Source of the DNA: CAYTID01 sp964437735
Lineage (GTDB): Bacteria > Bacteroidota > Ignavibacteria > UBA10030 > BY39
Assembly: GCA_964437735.1 (NCBI GenBank)
Contig: CAYTID010000001.1
Location: 1 to 64,000, forward strand
Length of the DNA stretch: 64,000 nucleotides
Direction of reading: 5' to 3'
In this document: positions 8,219 through 17,647 of the stretch, piece by piece
Numbering within the stretch: position 1 is the first letter of the stretch
Layout: each line of letters starts with the position of its first letter
Position numbers and translations under genes: made by a program
Notes under the pieces: generated by a model
What the model saw: only the letters and a program-made list of their open reading frames with translations
Told to the model about the DNA's origin: nothing
Databases searched by the model: none

Positions 8219-9823
8219 TTAAAAATTATAACGCACTTTTAATTTTAATCTTGTACCGGGGGCATCAAAACCTTTCCACCATTGGTATTTAGTATTCAGA
8301 ATATTTTCAATATCCATAGTGAGTATAGCAGACTTTAAAATATTGGATGAAACGCCGGCATTCAATAAAAAGTAATCGGAAAATTTTGAATCAGAAATCT
8401 GATCGGTTTTTCGTTCACCGCTAAAGTCGGCTCCTAACCATATTTTTAAAGGAATATTCAAGGCAACTTCCCCGCGAGCTTTCAACATCAGTTCGGGAAC
8501 CATAGGCATTTGAGCATCTGTTGTTTTATCAGTGATTTTTTGAAAAACACCAGACAGATAGAGATTAACATTGTCAGTAAATTTCATCGAACCGCCTAAG
8601 TCAAATATCAACTGATTTGTACTCGTGTATCCGATATAAGGAAAACCATTCCCGGTATCAACTGAAATAAAAGGAGAATTTTTTGATTCAGAATAATTGA
8701 TTTTGCTTTCAACTTTAAAAACATCGTAACTTAAACCTGTATTGATCCCGAAATTTAAAACTTTTAAATCGTGTCGTAACAATAATTCCCGGTTCAAATA
8801 CGGAATTTCAATCATATTGTTAATGTAAGATGCCAGAATTGCCTCGGGTTCCCACCAGAAAGAAAAATTAAGATTTTCCGCTGCGTTCACCTTTATTACG
8901 GCAAGAGGAGAAAACATCCTTCCGGTTCCACCGTCCGAATATGAACCTGTTGCAAATTTCAGCCCTAATAATGCCGAAATGTTTTCCGAAAATTTTGTCT
9001 GCCCTGTCGATGATAAGGTAATAAGGTTGGGCGATTCAGCAGGAAGATCATAGTTCAATGTAGAAGCCTCGTACGAAAATTTGGTAAGCAAGTTAATAGA
9101 GCCAATCTCCGCGGCTATGCCGGCATTTATTTCAGGAGAGAATGAAGACACATCCTTACCGTTGTCACTAATAGTCAGTGTTGACAGTTTTATTCCGGCA
9201 TCAAAAGCTACCGGACGGAATTCAGTTGACAATAATTTACCATCTATATCAAATTTTCGTCTGGTTCTTTCTACAGTAGAATTGCTAAGACCAAAAATAC
9301 CAAATTGATCTCTCATTAATTCCGATTTCAATGTTGTTCTGAAATTTTTTAATAAATCATTGTCTGTATAAACTATAGTGTTGAAATCACCACCAATAAT
9401 GAATCGGGTTCCCTCTGCATTTTTTGTATGCCCGTTTGTTGTTGCATACCCCCCGCGAATGGATGCTTCCCATGTCAGATCCGAATAACCCGCAGTTCCA
9501 TAAAATCCTAGCGTGGAAAAATTTCCGGCTTCTCCTTCAGCATATGCTCGCCACGATCTCCCCATTTCTCTCGTTTGAGCGGATGAAGAAACAAATATAT
9601 CTGACTTCATTTTGTTTCCAAGTATTGAAGTATCAGGTTTGGGCGCTTCATAAATATTTATGGTTAATATTTCACCTTTGCGTGCGAAAGGAAGAGTTAT
9701 CGCTTTTTTTCCTACAATTGTAATTTCAGGAATATCGAGTTTAGGCATTTCTTTTTCTTCCTGAGCTGTCAGCAAGGATGAGGTGATTAGAACAACGATT
9801 AATAAATTCAGGATTTTCATCAT
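8219..9823 (-). CDS. TonB-receptor-like outer membrane barrel without a plug domain
   Basis: 534 aa. Signal peptide up to about residue 20 (LLTAQEE). A short segment LDIPEITIVGKKAITLPFARKGE (residues ~29-51) resembles a TonB-box region but is not followed by the ~130-residue plug domain of TonB-dependent receptors. The rest is beta-strand rich. The C-terminus, with NILNTKYQWWKGFDAPG and a final phenylalanine (VRYNF), is the classic end of a TonB receptor barrel and a signal for the BAM complex. It overlaps the TPR gene by four bases and precedes exbB, so it may be the dedicated outer-membrane partner of this motor. Its function is unknown. Confidence 0.7.
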   Translation of the reverse strand: MMKILNLLIVVLITSSLLTAQEEKEMPKLDIPEITIVGKKAITLPFARKGEILTINIYEAPKPDTSILGNKMKSDIFVSSSAQTREMGRSWRAYAEGEAGNFSTLGFYGTAGYSDLTWEASIRGGYATTNGHTKNAEGTRFIIGGDFNTIVYTDNDLLKNFRTTLKSELMRDQFGIFGLSNSTVERTRRKFDIDGKLLSTEFRPVAFDAGIKLSTLTISDNGKDVSSFSPEINAGIAAEIGSINLLTKFSYEASTLNYDLPAESPNLITLSSTGQTKFSENISALLGLKFATGSYSDGGTGRMFSPLAVIKVNAAENLNFSFWWEPEAILASYINNMIEIPYLNRELLLRHDLKVLNFGINTGLSYDVFKVESKINYSESKNSPFISVDTGNGFPYIGYTSTNQLIFDLGGSMKFTDNVNLYLSGVFQKITDKTTDAQMPMVPELMLKARGEVALNIPLKIWLGADFSGERKTDQISDSKFSDYFLLNAGVSSNILKSAILTMDIENILNTKYQWWKGFDAPGTRLKLKVRYNF

Positions 9824-12800
9824 TTCAACCTCCTCAATCTTTCTTCAGCATCTTTCTTAATAACGGGATCAATCGGATTATTGATAATCTGAGAATAAGC
9901 ATTTCTCGCTTTTGCTCTGTCCTTCAATCTTTCAAAACATTCTCCTGATCCGAGCCATGCTCTTTCAACAAGTACAGGATAATGCGGGAAAGCCTCAACA
10001 ACCTGATTGAATGAATTCAATGCATCAGCCGGTTTTTTCAGAGATAAGAAATTTTCACCTATCAATAACAAGGCTTCTGCCGCTATATCATCGCTAAGGA
10101 TGGTAAGTATGACGTTCAGCGTATCGATTGCCTCATTATATTGTTTTTTAGTCTGAAGCATCCGCGCAATCTGAAGTCTGCTTCTATGGGCAAAAATTTC
10201 TTCAGCCGGTGCGTTCTGAATAACTTTTCGGAAAACTGAACGGGCACTCTCAGCATCTTTCATGTTTATATAGGCAACACCGGCGTTGTATTGAGCTTCA
10301 TAAACCAGAGGTGATGTTGAGTATCTTTCTTCTATCGAATTGAAATTTATCAATGCCTGCTGCCAAAGCTTTTGTTTTAAATATAAATAACCGATGGATA
10401 ACAAAGCACCCGGTGCAATTTCACTCTCCGGAAATTCTAATTGTATGCGGGAAAAATAATCAATTGATGTGGGTATGTTGTTTTCAAACTCAAATGCCCG
10501 TCCCAGTTGAAATAAAGCCTTTGATTTTGTAGCCGGATTGGATTGAAGATGGAGAATCTTTAAGTACTCTATTGCTGCCAACCCGAAATTCCCCTGCCCG
10601 AACAGAATATCACCTTTGCGAAGCAATAGTTCATCGTTACCGCCGCTTTCTGATTGTTTTGAAATAAGAGCATCAATTGCGGCAACCGCATCGGCTGATT
10701 TTCCTTGGGCCTGATATGTAAACTGTAATCCGTTAATTGCATCTGGTTTCAGCAAACTTGTCGGGTATTCTTCAATGATTCTCTTGTAGTAAGCGCGGGC
10801 GTCATCATATTCACCAATGTTATAATAGGAATCACCTTTGTTCAGCAATACACGCGGCATCAACAGGCTCTGGGAATACCATCCCTCAAATACCGTAAAT
10901 TCCGCAATCGCCTTTGTAAATTGTTCAACTGAATAGTATGCCCATGCTATATTGAACTGAGCGACTTCGCTATAACTTGAAGCCGGATATTTTTGTAAAA
11001 ACCTGCGCATGTGCTCGACACCCCTTGAAATATCACCACGTTGAATATACGACAATCCTAATTGAAAGGCAGCGTACTCAGCCAACCGTGAATCTTTTTT
11101 ACCTTCAGCTAACGAAGTATACAATTGTGTTGCTTTGTCAAATTCACGTAAAAAGAAAAAACAGTCGGCTTTGCGCAAATTTGCCTCTATGTTTTTTTCC
11201 ATCTTAGGATTTTCAGCAATAAAATTATCAAATGCCGTAATAGCTTGTTTGAATTTTTTCTGCTCAAAATATGCCCAGCTTAAACCGTACAACGCATCAA
11301 TACGTTTTTGATGGTCTTTCTTCATTGCTTTTATAGCAGAAGAATAGGATTGCTCAGCATCTGAAAATTTACTTGACTGATATAACGCTTCGCCTTTCCA
11401 GAAAAAAGCATCGGCAACTAATTTATGTCGGCCGAATTTTCGTATGAACTCGGAAAATTTCTCATCGCTACTGTTAAAGCGTCCAAGATGATACAATACG
11501 ATTCCTTCCTGCATGATCGCAGATGTTATCAATGTATCATGAGCAGGCAATTTCTGAACTTGCGAAAAAGCATATTGCGCATACGCCAGATCGCCGAACA
11601 CAATGCTCGCTTCGCCTAACAATAGAAATGCTTCTGCCCTGAATCCGCTATTAGGAAACAGCTTTGCGGCTATTTGAAAATTTCTTCTGGCATCAGAATA
11701 TTGTTTTTGATTATATCTAATCAAACCGATATAAAAATAGGCATCATCCGCATAATCGTTATATGGAAACTTGCCTACCAATTCATCGAATGCTTCAATT
11801 GCACCGGCATGATTTTCTGTTAAATAAGATATGGCGCCAATCTGAAACAGCGAATTTTGCGCAAGTGTATCGTTGCCCAAAGATATTTCCTTAAAATATC
11901 CGATTGCTTCCTGATAATTCTTGATTTTAAGATTGCACCAGGCTAAACCATATTTGGCGTTCCTTGTATGAATTCCTTGAGGAAATGTTTTTATTAATTC
12001 TTGGTATTTCGTTTTGGAATTCAGATATGCGCCAATCGAGTATTCAGCTTCGGCATACAGGAATAACCAATCATTTTTTTGTTTCGGATTAACGGGTTTT
12101 ATTTTATTTAAAATCTCTATTGCTTTTCCATTTTGATTAAGTCGAATGAAGAGCGAAGCGAGTCGAATGTTTGAATTAATCTTTAACGGACTTTCAGGAA
12201 AATCCTGCGATAATTTTTCAAAACGACTGATCGCAGCTTTGAAGTCTCCGGATTTATCATTCACTTCTCCCCATAAAAACAAAATATCGTCCTTTTTTAA
12301 AATTTTATCAGAAAGATTATTCTTTTCCGGTGAAATTAAATTATACGAACTAAAAATATCGTTTTCGGCATTTTTTAGATTTCCAAGTTCAAGTTCGGAT
12401 AATGCTTTCCAGTAATAGGCTTCACCTTTCAGTGCATTATCGGTTTTTATGATATTTTGAAATGATTTAACTGCAGACTGAAACCGCGAAGTATGATAAG
12501 CGCTAATTCCGCGGTAATAATTCGCTCCAATATTACGGAATCCGCTGACTTTTTGCCGAAACAATTCTTCCGACGACTGGTAGGCGTCTTCATATTTTTG
12601 TTGTTCGATATAACATCTGGTTAACAGGAAGAGTGCATCTTCAGTTTGTTCAAATTGGGGTAATGTGCGCAGGTAATCTTCCAGCATCCATTGCGCTTTT
12701 TGATACAAGCCCGCCTCTACATACTGCTTTGATTCAAGTAGCGGATTTTGACCAATAGATACTTGATCGAACAATAAATGTTGAGAATAGGTCAGATTTG

Positions 12801-12843
12801 CAATGCTAAAAACTAGTACTAATCCGGTAATTATATTTTTCAT
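9820..12843 (-). CDS. Large periplasmic tetratricopeptide-repeat protein
   Basis: 1007 aa. A signal peptide (MKNIITGLVLVFSIANLTYS) is followed by about 25 tandem TPR-type helical repeats covering nearly the whole protein (e.g. AYYWKALSELELGNLKNAEN, ALFQLGRAFEFENNIPTSID). Repeats of the YbgF/CpoB and BamD type occur towards the C-terminus. Such proteins scaffold envelope complexes; CpoB in the Tol-Pal system is much smaller (about 260 aa). It is first in the operon with the barrel, ExbB, ExbD, TonB and OmpA-like proteins, so a role coordinating that machine with cell-wall or outer-membrane work is likely but inferred. An AT-rich leader with a TATAAT-like box lies upstream. Confidence 0.82.
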   Translation of the reverse strand: MKNIITGLVLVFSIANLTYSQHLLFDQVSIGQNPLLESKQYVEAGLYQKAQWMLEDYLRTLPQFEQTEDALFLLTRCYIEQQKYEDAYQSSEELFRQKVSGFRNIGANYYRGISAYHTSRFQSAVKSFQNIIKTDNALKGEAYYWKALSELELGNLKNAENDIFSSYNLISPEKNNLSDKILKKDDILFLWGEVNDKSGDFKAAISRFEKLSQDFPESPLKINSNIRLASLFIRLNQNGKAIEILNKIKPVNPKQKNDWLFLYAEAEYSIGAYLNSKTKYQELIKTFPQGIHTRNAKYGLAWCNLKIKNYQEAIGYFKEISLGNDTLAQNSLFQIGAISYLTENHAGAIEAFDELVGKFPYNDYADDAYFYIGLIRYNQKQYSDARRNFQIAAKLFPNSGFRAEAFLLLGEASIVFGDLAYAQYAFSQVQKLPAHDTLITSAIMQEGIVLYHLGRFNSSDEKFSEFIRKFGRHKLVADAFFWKGEALYQSSKFSDAEQSYSSAIKAMKKDHQKRIDALYGLSWAYFEQKKFKQAITAFDNFIAENPKMEKNIEANLRKADCFFFLREFDKATQLYTSLAEGKKDSRLAEYAAFQLGLSYIQRGDISRGVEHMRRFLQKYPASSYSEVAQFNIAWAYYSVEQFTKAIAEFTVFEGWYSQSLLMPRVLLNKGDSYYNIGEYDDARAYYKRIIEEYPTSLLKPDAINGLQFTYQAQGKSADAVAAIDALISKQSESGGNDELLLRKGDILFGQGNFGLAAIEYLKILHLQSNPATKSKALFQLGRAFEFENNIPTSIDYFSRIQLEFPESEIAPGALLSIGYLYLKQKLWQQALINFNSIEERYSTSPLVYEAQYNAGVAYINMKDAESARSVFRKVIQNAPAEEIFAHRSRLQIARMLQTKKQYNEAIDTLNVILTILSDDIAAEALLLIGENFLSLKKPADALNSFNQVVEAFPHYPVLVERAWLGSGECFERLKDRAKARNAYSQIINNPIDPVIKKDAEERLRRLK

Positions 12844-12847
12844 AAAA

Positions 12848-12877
12848 ATTTCAAATATTTTTATTAAAATTTGAAAT
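12848..12877. promoter_or_regulatory. Inverted repeat and TATAAT-like box upstream of the envelope operon
   Basis: ATTTCAAAT and ATTTGAAAT form a perfect 9-base inverted repeat with a 12-base spacer, just upstream of the first ATG of the envelope operon. A minus-strand TATAAT lies at 12876-12881, overlapping its outer arm. It could be an operator or simply AT-rich chance. The rest of 12878-13098 shows no gene or clear element. Confidence 0.3.
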
Positions 12878-13098
12878 TATACGCCAAAATCAAACATTTG
12901 GTTTCAATAATTGTATAATTAATATTTTTTTATGTTTTTGTTTCATTCAATTATCCTTATCCATTAACTCTCAATAATATAATATAATAGGTTTATCTTT
13001 TCAAGTTTTATTTGAAATTAATCCGATTAATTATTAAAGAGAAACAATTGCCGATAAACTTTAAGAACTATCTAAAATTAGGAAAAAATAAGGATATC

Positions 13099-14052
13099 TT
13101 ATTTTGAGGACATTTCCAACATGCGTTGAATTGGTATTAGGGCACGTTGTCGGAGATCCTCCTTAATAATGATTTCGGGGGATCGATTTTTCATACAGAG
13201 GTACAATTTTTCCAGCGTATTCAACTTCATATAAGGACATTCATTGCATGAGCAACTGTTGTCGTTTGGAGGGGCTGGAATGAATATTTTTTCAGGACAA
13301 TATTTCTGCATTTGATGAATTATCCCAGCTTCGGTAGCCACGATAAATTCGTTGTATTGGCTTTCGCATACGTGGGTAAGCAAGCCACTCGTTGATCCTA
13401 TAAAATCGGCTTCATTTAAAATCGATTCTTCACATTCAGGGTGAGCGATCAGTTTTGCATTTGGGTGTTTGTACTTTAATTCGATAATCTTACGTTGATT
13501 AAAGGTTTCATGAACAATACACGAACCCTGCCAGAGCACCATTTCCCTGCCGGTTTTTTTTATCAAATATTTACCTAAATTTTTATCAGGAGCAAAAATT
13601 ATTTTTGTTTCAACAGGAATTTGATTTATGATTTTCTCTGCGCTGCTCGATGTACAAATAATGTCACTCAGTGCTTTCACTTCTGCGCTGGAATTTATGT
13701 ATGTAATTACAACATGTTCAGGATGTTGTTCATTGAATAATTTAAATGCTTCAGGCGGACATCCTTCCGCCAAAGAGCAACCTGCTTCCAGATCCGGCAG
13801 AAGAACTTGTTTTTCCGGACTTAGAATTTTTGCCGTCTCCGCCATAAAATGAACTCCCGCAAAAACTATCACATCGGCATCTGTCGCAGCAGCTTTCCGC
13901 GATAACTCCAGACTATCTCCGACAAAATCTGCCAAATCCTGAATCTCAGAGTATTGATAGTAATGAGCCAGAATAATAGCGTTTAATTCTTTTTTAAAAA
14001 GAAGAATTTTATTCTCTAAATCAACAGGTATTTCTTGTGTAATCATTGACAT
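13099..14052 (-). CDS. nadA: Quinolinate synthase A
   Basis: 317 aa. Condenses iminoaspartate with dihydroxyacetone phosphate to quinolinate in de novo NAD synthesis, using an oxygen-sensitive 4Fe-4S cluster. The three cluster cysteines are expected in the [20 protein letters not shown] and CNECPYM contexts, all of which are visible. The HYYQ stretch near residue 30 and the [10 protein letters not shown] motif near 70 are also conserved. Neither nadB nor nadC is in the window. A second ATG two codons downstream (14046) could also be used. The gene stands alone between two non-coding gaps. Confidence 0.94.
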   Translation of the reverse strand: MSMITQEIPVDLENKILLFKKELNAIILAHYYQYSEIQDLADFVGDSLELSRKAAATDADVIVFAGVHFMAETAKILSPEKQVLLPDLEAGCSLAEGCPPEAFKLFNEQHPEHVVITYINSSAEVKALSDIICTSSSAEKIINQIPVETKIIFAPDKNLGKYLIKKTGREMVLWQGSCIVHETFNQRKIIELKYKHPNAKLIAHPECEESILNEADFIGSTSGLLTHVCESQYNEFIVATEAGIIHQMQKYCPEKIFIPAPPNDNSCSCNECPYMKLNTLEKLYLCMKNRSPEIIIKEDLRQRALIPIQRMLEMSSK

Positions 14053-14135
14053 ATTGGGAATATGATTTCAATTTAAAAACAATTTGCGGAATGTAATAGT
14101 TCTGGAACGAATAATTTCTTATTACTCGAAGAATG

Positions 14136-14321
14136 TTACTCTTTACCTTTCTTATCTGTTATATCTTCGAATTTTGCATCTTCAATGTTTGAAAATTTAT
14201 TTGAAGCTTTGTCGGTCTTAACCGATACATCATCTTTTTTTGCGGTCAACAACTTTATTATCCTCTTGAAAATATACCATAACAAAAAAAATATGCTAAC
14301 GTATAATAAAAATCTTATCAT
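14136..14321 (-). CDS. Small single-span membrane protein
   Basis: 61 aa: one N-terminal hydrophobic helix (about 3-25), a basic stop-transfer stretch (KRIIKLLTAKK) and a charged, lysine/aspartate-rich tail. Its ATG overlaps the stop codon of the deoxynucleoside kinase gene (TAATG), so it is probably real and translationally coupled. It resembles the short DUF4834-type membrane proteins common in Bacteroidota, but the match is by pattern only. Function unknown. Confidence 0.6.
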   Translation of the reverse strand: MIRFLLYVSIFFLLWYIFKRIIKLLTAKKDDVSVKTDKASNKFSNIEDAKFEDITDKKGKE

Positions 14322-15019
14322 TATTGCTTTTTCCTCATTGGATTATAATACTCAACAGGAGCCTTGTTCTGTCTGAATATTTCCGTCAATAATTCTTCAA
14401 AATCTTTTTCGTTATTCACAAAATCAATTGCTGAGGCATTAACTATTAAAAGCGGGGCATTTTTATAACGGAAGAAAAAATAATTATAGGCTTCGTTTAA
14501 GTCACGTATATAATCTACCGACATATTTTTTTCGATATCTCGATTTCTTTGCTTGATGTTCGACATCAATCTGTCTACCGACGATTGAATATATACTACC
14601 AGGTCAGGAGTAGGAATGCTATGCTCGATAGTTGACAGAAGAGACTCATACAACTTGAGCTCGTTTTCAGCAAGATTCAAATAGGCGAATATTTTATCTT
14701 TTTCAAAAATATAATCGGTTACTAAAAATCTGTGAAAAAGATCTGCCTGAAAAAGTTCTTTCTGCTGCTTAAACCTGCTTAAAAGAAAAAATATTTGCGT
14801 TTGGAAGGCATAATGCACCGGTTCCTCATAAAATTTTGAGAGGAACGGATTTTCTTCAAATTTTTCCAAGACTACTCTTGCGCTTAATAGATCCCCGATT
14901 TTTGTAGCAAGACTCGTCTTACCAGCACCTATTACACCTTCAATGGCAATATGTCTTATCTCTGAATTCTCTGTCAGTGCCTTTATATCTATCACTTTAA
15001 TTTCCTTCCGTTTTTTCAT
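14321..15019 (-). CDS. Deoxynucleoside kinase (dNK family)
   Basis: 232 aa. Phosphorylates deoxynucleosides for salvage. The P-loop GVIGAGKTS lies at about residues 28-36. EKFEENPFLSKFYEEP and a QTQIFFLLSRF helix form the nucleoside-binding part typical of deoxyadenosine/deoxyguanosine kinases. The VTDYIFEKDKIFA segment corresponds to the ERS/DRS region, and the LID region is around IKQRNRDIEKN. It overlaps folK by 23 bases, an arrangement consistent with translational coupling. Substrate preference (dA, dG or dC) cannot be told from sequence alone. Confidence 0.88.
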   Translation of the reverse strand: MKKRKEIKVIDIKALTENSEIRHIAIEGVIGAGKTSLATKIGDLLSARVVLEKFEENPFLSKFYEEPVHYAFQTQIFFLLSRFKQQKELFQADLFHRFLVTDYIFEKDKIFAYLNLAENELKLYESLLSTIEHSIPTPDLVVYIQSSVDRLMSNIKQRNRDIEKNMSVDYIRDLNEAYNYFFFRYKNAPLLIVNASAIDFVNNEKDFEELLTEIFRQNKAPVEYYNPMRKKQ

Positions 15020-15506
15020 TTAATGAAAGAGCAGTCCGCATTACCAAACTTCTGTCTCGACAGTGCCTGAATAAGCTAATCATAGTTCTTCCCAGAATCG
15101 GGTGTATCGCGGTCGGTGATATCTCACTTAAAGGTTCCAACACAAATCTTCTTCTTTCCAATTCCGGATGAGGAATAGTTAATTCATTGTTTTCAAACGA
15201 CCAGCCTTTATAAAATAAAATATCTATATCTAATGTTCTGGATTCCATATGCGAATGTTTTTTTCGTCCTAATTTGGTTTCGATCAATTGTAATTTACTG
15301 AATAATTCAGGAGGATATAAACCAGTTTCTATTTCGACAACAACGTTTAAAAATCTTTCTTGATTTTCAACCTTCCAGGGTTCAGTTTCATAAACAGAAG
15401 AAATCAATCTGACTTTTACCAGCTTTTCAATTTCTTTTAATGCATTTGAAAGAAATTTTAACCTATCACCTATATTTGAACCGAGACCCAAATAGACAAC
15501 AAACAT
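14997..15506 (-). CDS. folK: 2-amino-4-hydroxy-6-hydroxymethyldihydropteridine diphosphokinase
   Basis: 169 aa. Transfers pyrophosphate to 6-hydroxymethyl-dihydropterin in folate synthesis, the step before FolP. Conserved motifs: YLGLGSNIGDR at the N-terminus, SSVYETEPW, RFLNVVVEIET, LGRKKH and the magnesium/pterin motif RTLDIDILFY, followed by PHPELERRRFVLEPL. It lies two bases downstream of folB and overlaps the kinase gene. folP is elsewhere in the window (52080), so the pathway is split. Confidence 0.95.
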   Translation of the reverse strand: MFVVYLGLGSNIGDRLKFLSNALKEIEKLVKVRLISSVYETEPWKVENQERFLNVVVEIETGLYPPELFSKLQLIETKLGRKKHSHMESRTLDIDILFYKGWSFENNELTIPHPELERRRFVLEPLSEISPTAIHPILGRTMISLFRHCRDRSLVMRTALSLNEKTEGN

Positions 15507-15508
15507 AT

Positions 15509-15880
15509 TCAGTTTCTTTTTCTTGATACCGCTACTTCAACATAATCTACAACCCCTTTTACCGGGGGATGTGGTTTCCGCAGATTTACCATAACTTTTG
15601 AAATATTTCTATATTCTTCCAAAAGTCTATCAGCGATGGATGAAGCTAATGATTCAAGTAAAAAATATTTTTTTTCATTGACAAGGCTTTTTAAAAGTGA
15701 ATATATTTTTTCATAGTCGACAGTTAGATTTAAATTATCACTTTTTGCAGCCTCCGAAAAATCAGTTGTCATTTCGATATCAACTTCGAATTTTCCGCCC
15801 AACCTCTGTTCATCTTTATCGACTCCGTGGTAAGCGTAAAATACCGCATTTTTAATGCGGATGATATCCTGATTTGTCAT
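15509..15880 (-). CDS. folB: Dihydroneopterin aldolase
   Basis: 123 aa, normal length for this small enzyme. Converts dihydroneopterin to 6-hydroxymethyl-dihydropterin. Visible family features are the N-terminal FYAYHGVDKDEQRLGGKFEVD segment with the substrate-binding tyrosine/glutamate region, TVDYEKIYSLL, LESLASSIADRLL and the C-terminal VNLRKPHPPVKGVVDYVEV with the catalytic lysine. It directly precedes folK by two bases, so both sequential folate steps are made from one transcript. Confidence 0.94.
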   Translation of the reverse strand: MTNQDIIRIKNAVFYAYHGVDKDEQRLGGKFEVDIEMTTDFSEAAKSDNLNLTVDYEKIYSLLKSLVNEKKYFLLESLASSIADRLLEEYRNISKVMVNLRKPHPPVKGVVDYVEVAVSRKRN

Positions 15881-15957
15881 ATTGCACTTTTGTTTTGAAA
15901 AATATATTACTTTTGAGCATAATAATCAAGGAAATATTTTCTCTATATCAAATCCAT

Positions 15958-17643
15958 TTAACTACCGTATTTTTCGATTTTTGCCCAGGTGTCACGAAGA
16001 GTTGTTGTCCGATTCAAGACTAAGATTTTATCTGTAGAATCCTTGTCAAAACAAAAATATCCCAATCTCTCAAACTGTAAATAATCTAATTTGTTTACAT
16101 TAGCTAAAAACGGCTCTAACTTGCAATTCCTTATAATTTCAAGTGAATCAGGATTTATAAATTTTTTCCAATCATCGCCTGCTGGATCTTCCACCGTGAA
16201 TAACCTGTCGTACAATCTAACTTCCGCTTCTAGAGCATGTTCAGCAGAAACCCAATGGATTGTACCTTTTACTTTCTTCTGACTTTCAGATAATCCGCTC
16301 CTTGTTAGGGGGTCATATGTGCAGTGGAGTTCTGTAATTTCTCCGGTTGTTTCATCTTTTACAACATTTGTACATTTAATTATGTAAGCATATTTCAAAC
16401 GAACTTCATTTCCCGGAGATAACCTGAAAAATTTTTTCGGAGGATCTTCACGGAAATCATCTTGCTCGATAAAGAGATATTTCGAAAAAGGAATTTTTCT
16501 CTTCCCTTTTCCGGGATCTTCAGGATTGTTAACCGCATCCATTTCTTCGATGAGATCATCGGGATAATTAGTGATTACAACTTTCAAAGGCTTTAGAACT
16601 GCCATTACCCGCTGAGCTCGTTTATTAAGATCAGAACGCAGGCTATCTTCCAGAGATGCAACATCAATCATGTTTTCCCTTTTTGCAACTCCGACTCTGT
16701 CAGCAAATATTCTTATGGATTCAGGGCTATAACCTCTCCTTCTCAAACCGGAAATTGTTGGCATCCTTGGGTCATCCCATCCGTTAACATGTTTTTCTTC
16801 TACCAATTGAAGTAGCCTGCGCTTACTCATGACTGTATAAGTCAGATTAAGCCTGGCAAATTCAATTTGTTGCGGATGATACACACCTAGTTCATCAATA
16901 AACCAATCGTATAATGGTCTGTGGTCTTCAAATTCAAGCGTACAAATCGAATGAGTAATTCCTTCAATCGAATCACTCAAGCCGTGTGCCCAGTCGTACA
17001 TCGGATAGATACACCAATCATCACCGGTCCGGTGGTGAGTTGATCGGAGAATTCTATACATAACTGGATCTCTCATATTCAGATTCGGAGAAGACATATC
17101 AATTTTCGCACGGAGCGTTCGGGATCCATCCGGGAATTCACCTTTTCGCATACGCTCAAATAAATCAAGATTTTCTTCAACAGATCGATTTCTGAACGGA
17201 CTTTCTTTCCCGGGCTCGGTCAATGTTCCCCGATACTCGCGTGTTTGATCGGCTGTTAAATCACAAACATATGCCTTCCCTTTTTTAATAAGTTGTAATG
17301 CATAGTCGAATAATTGTTGGAAGTAATCCGAAGCATAAAATTCTCTGTCTCCCCAATCAAATCCGAGCCAATGCACATCTTCCTTAATCGATTCGACATA
17401 TTCAAGTTCTTCTTTACTTGGATTGGTATCGTCGAATCTTAAATTGCAAAATCCATTATAATCGTTCGCAATCCCAAAATTTAAGCAGATTGATTTTGCG
17501 TGTCCGATGTGGAGATAACCGTTTGGTTCGGGAGGAAAACGTGTATTAACGCGTCCATTAAATTTATTTGTCTTTAAATCTTCATCAATAAATTCACGTA
17601 TAAAATTTCGCGGTTTTGAATTTTCGTTCTTGTTATTTTCCAT
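15958..17643 (-). CDS. glnS: Glutamine--tRNA ligase
   Basis: 561 aa, class Ib synthetase. The HIGH motif is in [15 protein letters not shown] near residue 40 and the KMSKS equivalent is VMSKRRLL near 270. A two-barrel anticodon-binding domain occupies the last ~220 residues ([17 protein letters not shown] and [11 protein letters not shown] are typical). GlnRS occurs in only some bacteria. Its presence means tRNA-Gln can be charged directly, without the GatCAB amidation route. It follows gltX by four bases, placing the two related synthetases in one operon. Confidence 0.96.
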   Translation of the reverse strand: MENNKNENSKPRNFIREFIDEDLKTNKFNGRVNTRFPPEPNGYLHIGHAKSICLNFGIANDYNGFCNLRFDDTNPSKEELEYVESIKEDVHWLGFDWGDREFYASDYFQQLFDYALQLIKKGKAYVCDLTADQTREYRGTLTEPGKESPFRNRSVEENLDLFERMRKGEFPDGSRTLRAKIDMSSPNLNMRDPVMYRILRSTHHRTGDDWCIYPMYDWAHGLSDSIEGITHSICTLEFEDHRPLYDWFIDELGVYHPQQIEFARLNLTYTVMSKRRLLQLVEEKHVNGWDDPRMPTISGLRRRGYSPESIRIFADRVGVAKRENMIDVASLEDSLRSDLNKRAQRVMAVLKPLKVVITNYPDDLIEEMDAVNNPEDPGKGKRKIPFSKYLFIEQDDFREDPPKKFFRLSPGNEVRLKYAYIIKCTNVVKDETTGEITELHCTYDPLTRSGLSESQKKVKGTIHWVSAEHALEAEVRLYDRLFTVEDPAGDDWKKFINPDSLEIIRNCKLEPFLANVNKLDYLQFERLGYFCFDKDSTDKILVLNRTTTLRDTWAKIEKYGS

Positions 17644-17647
17644 ACTT

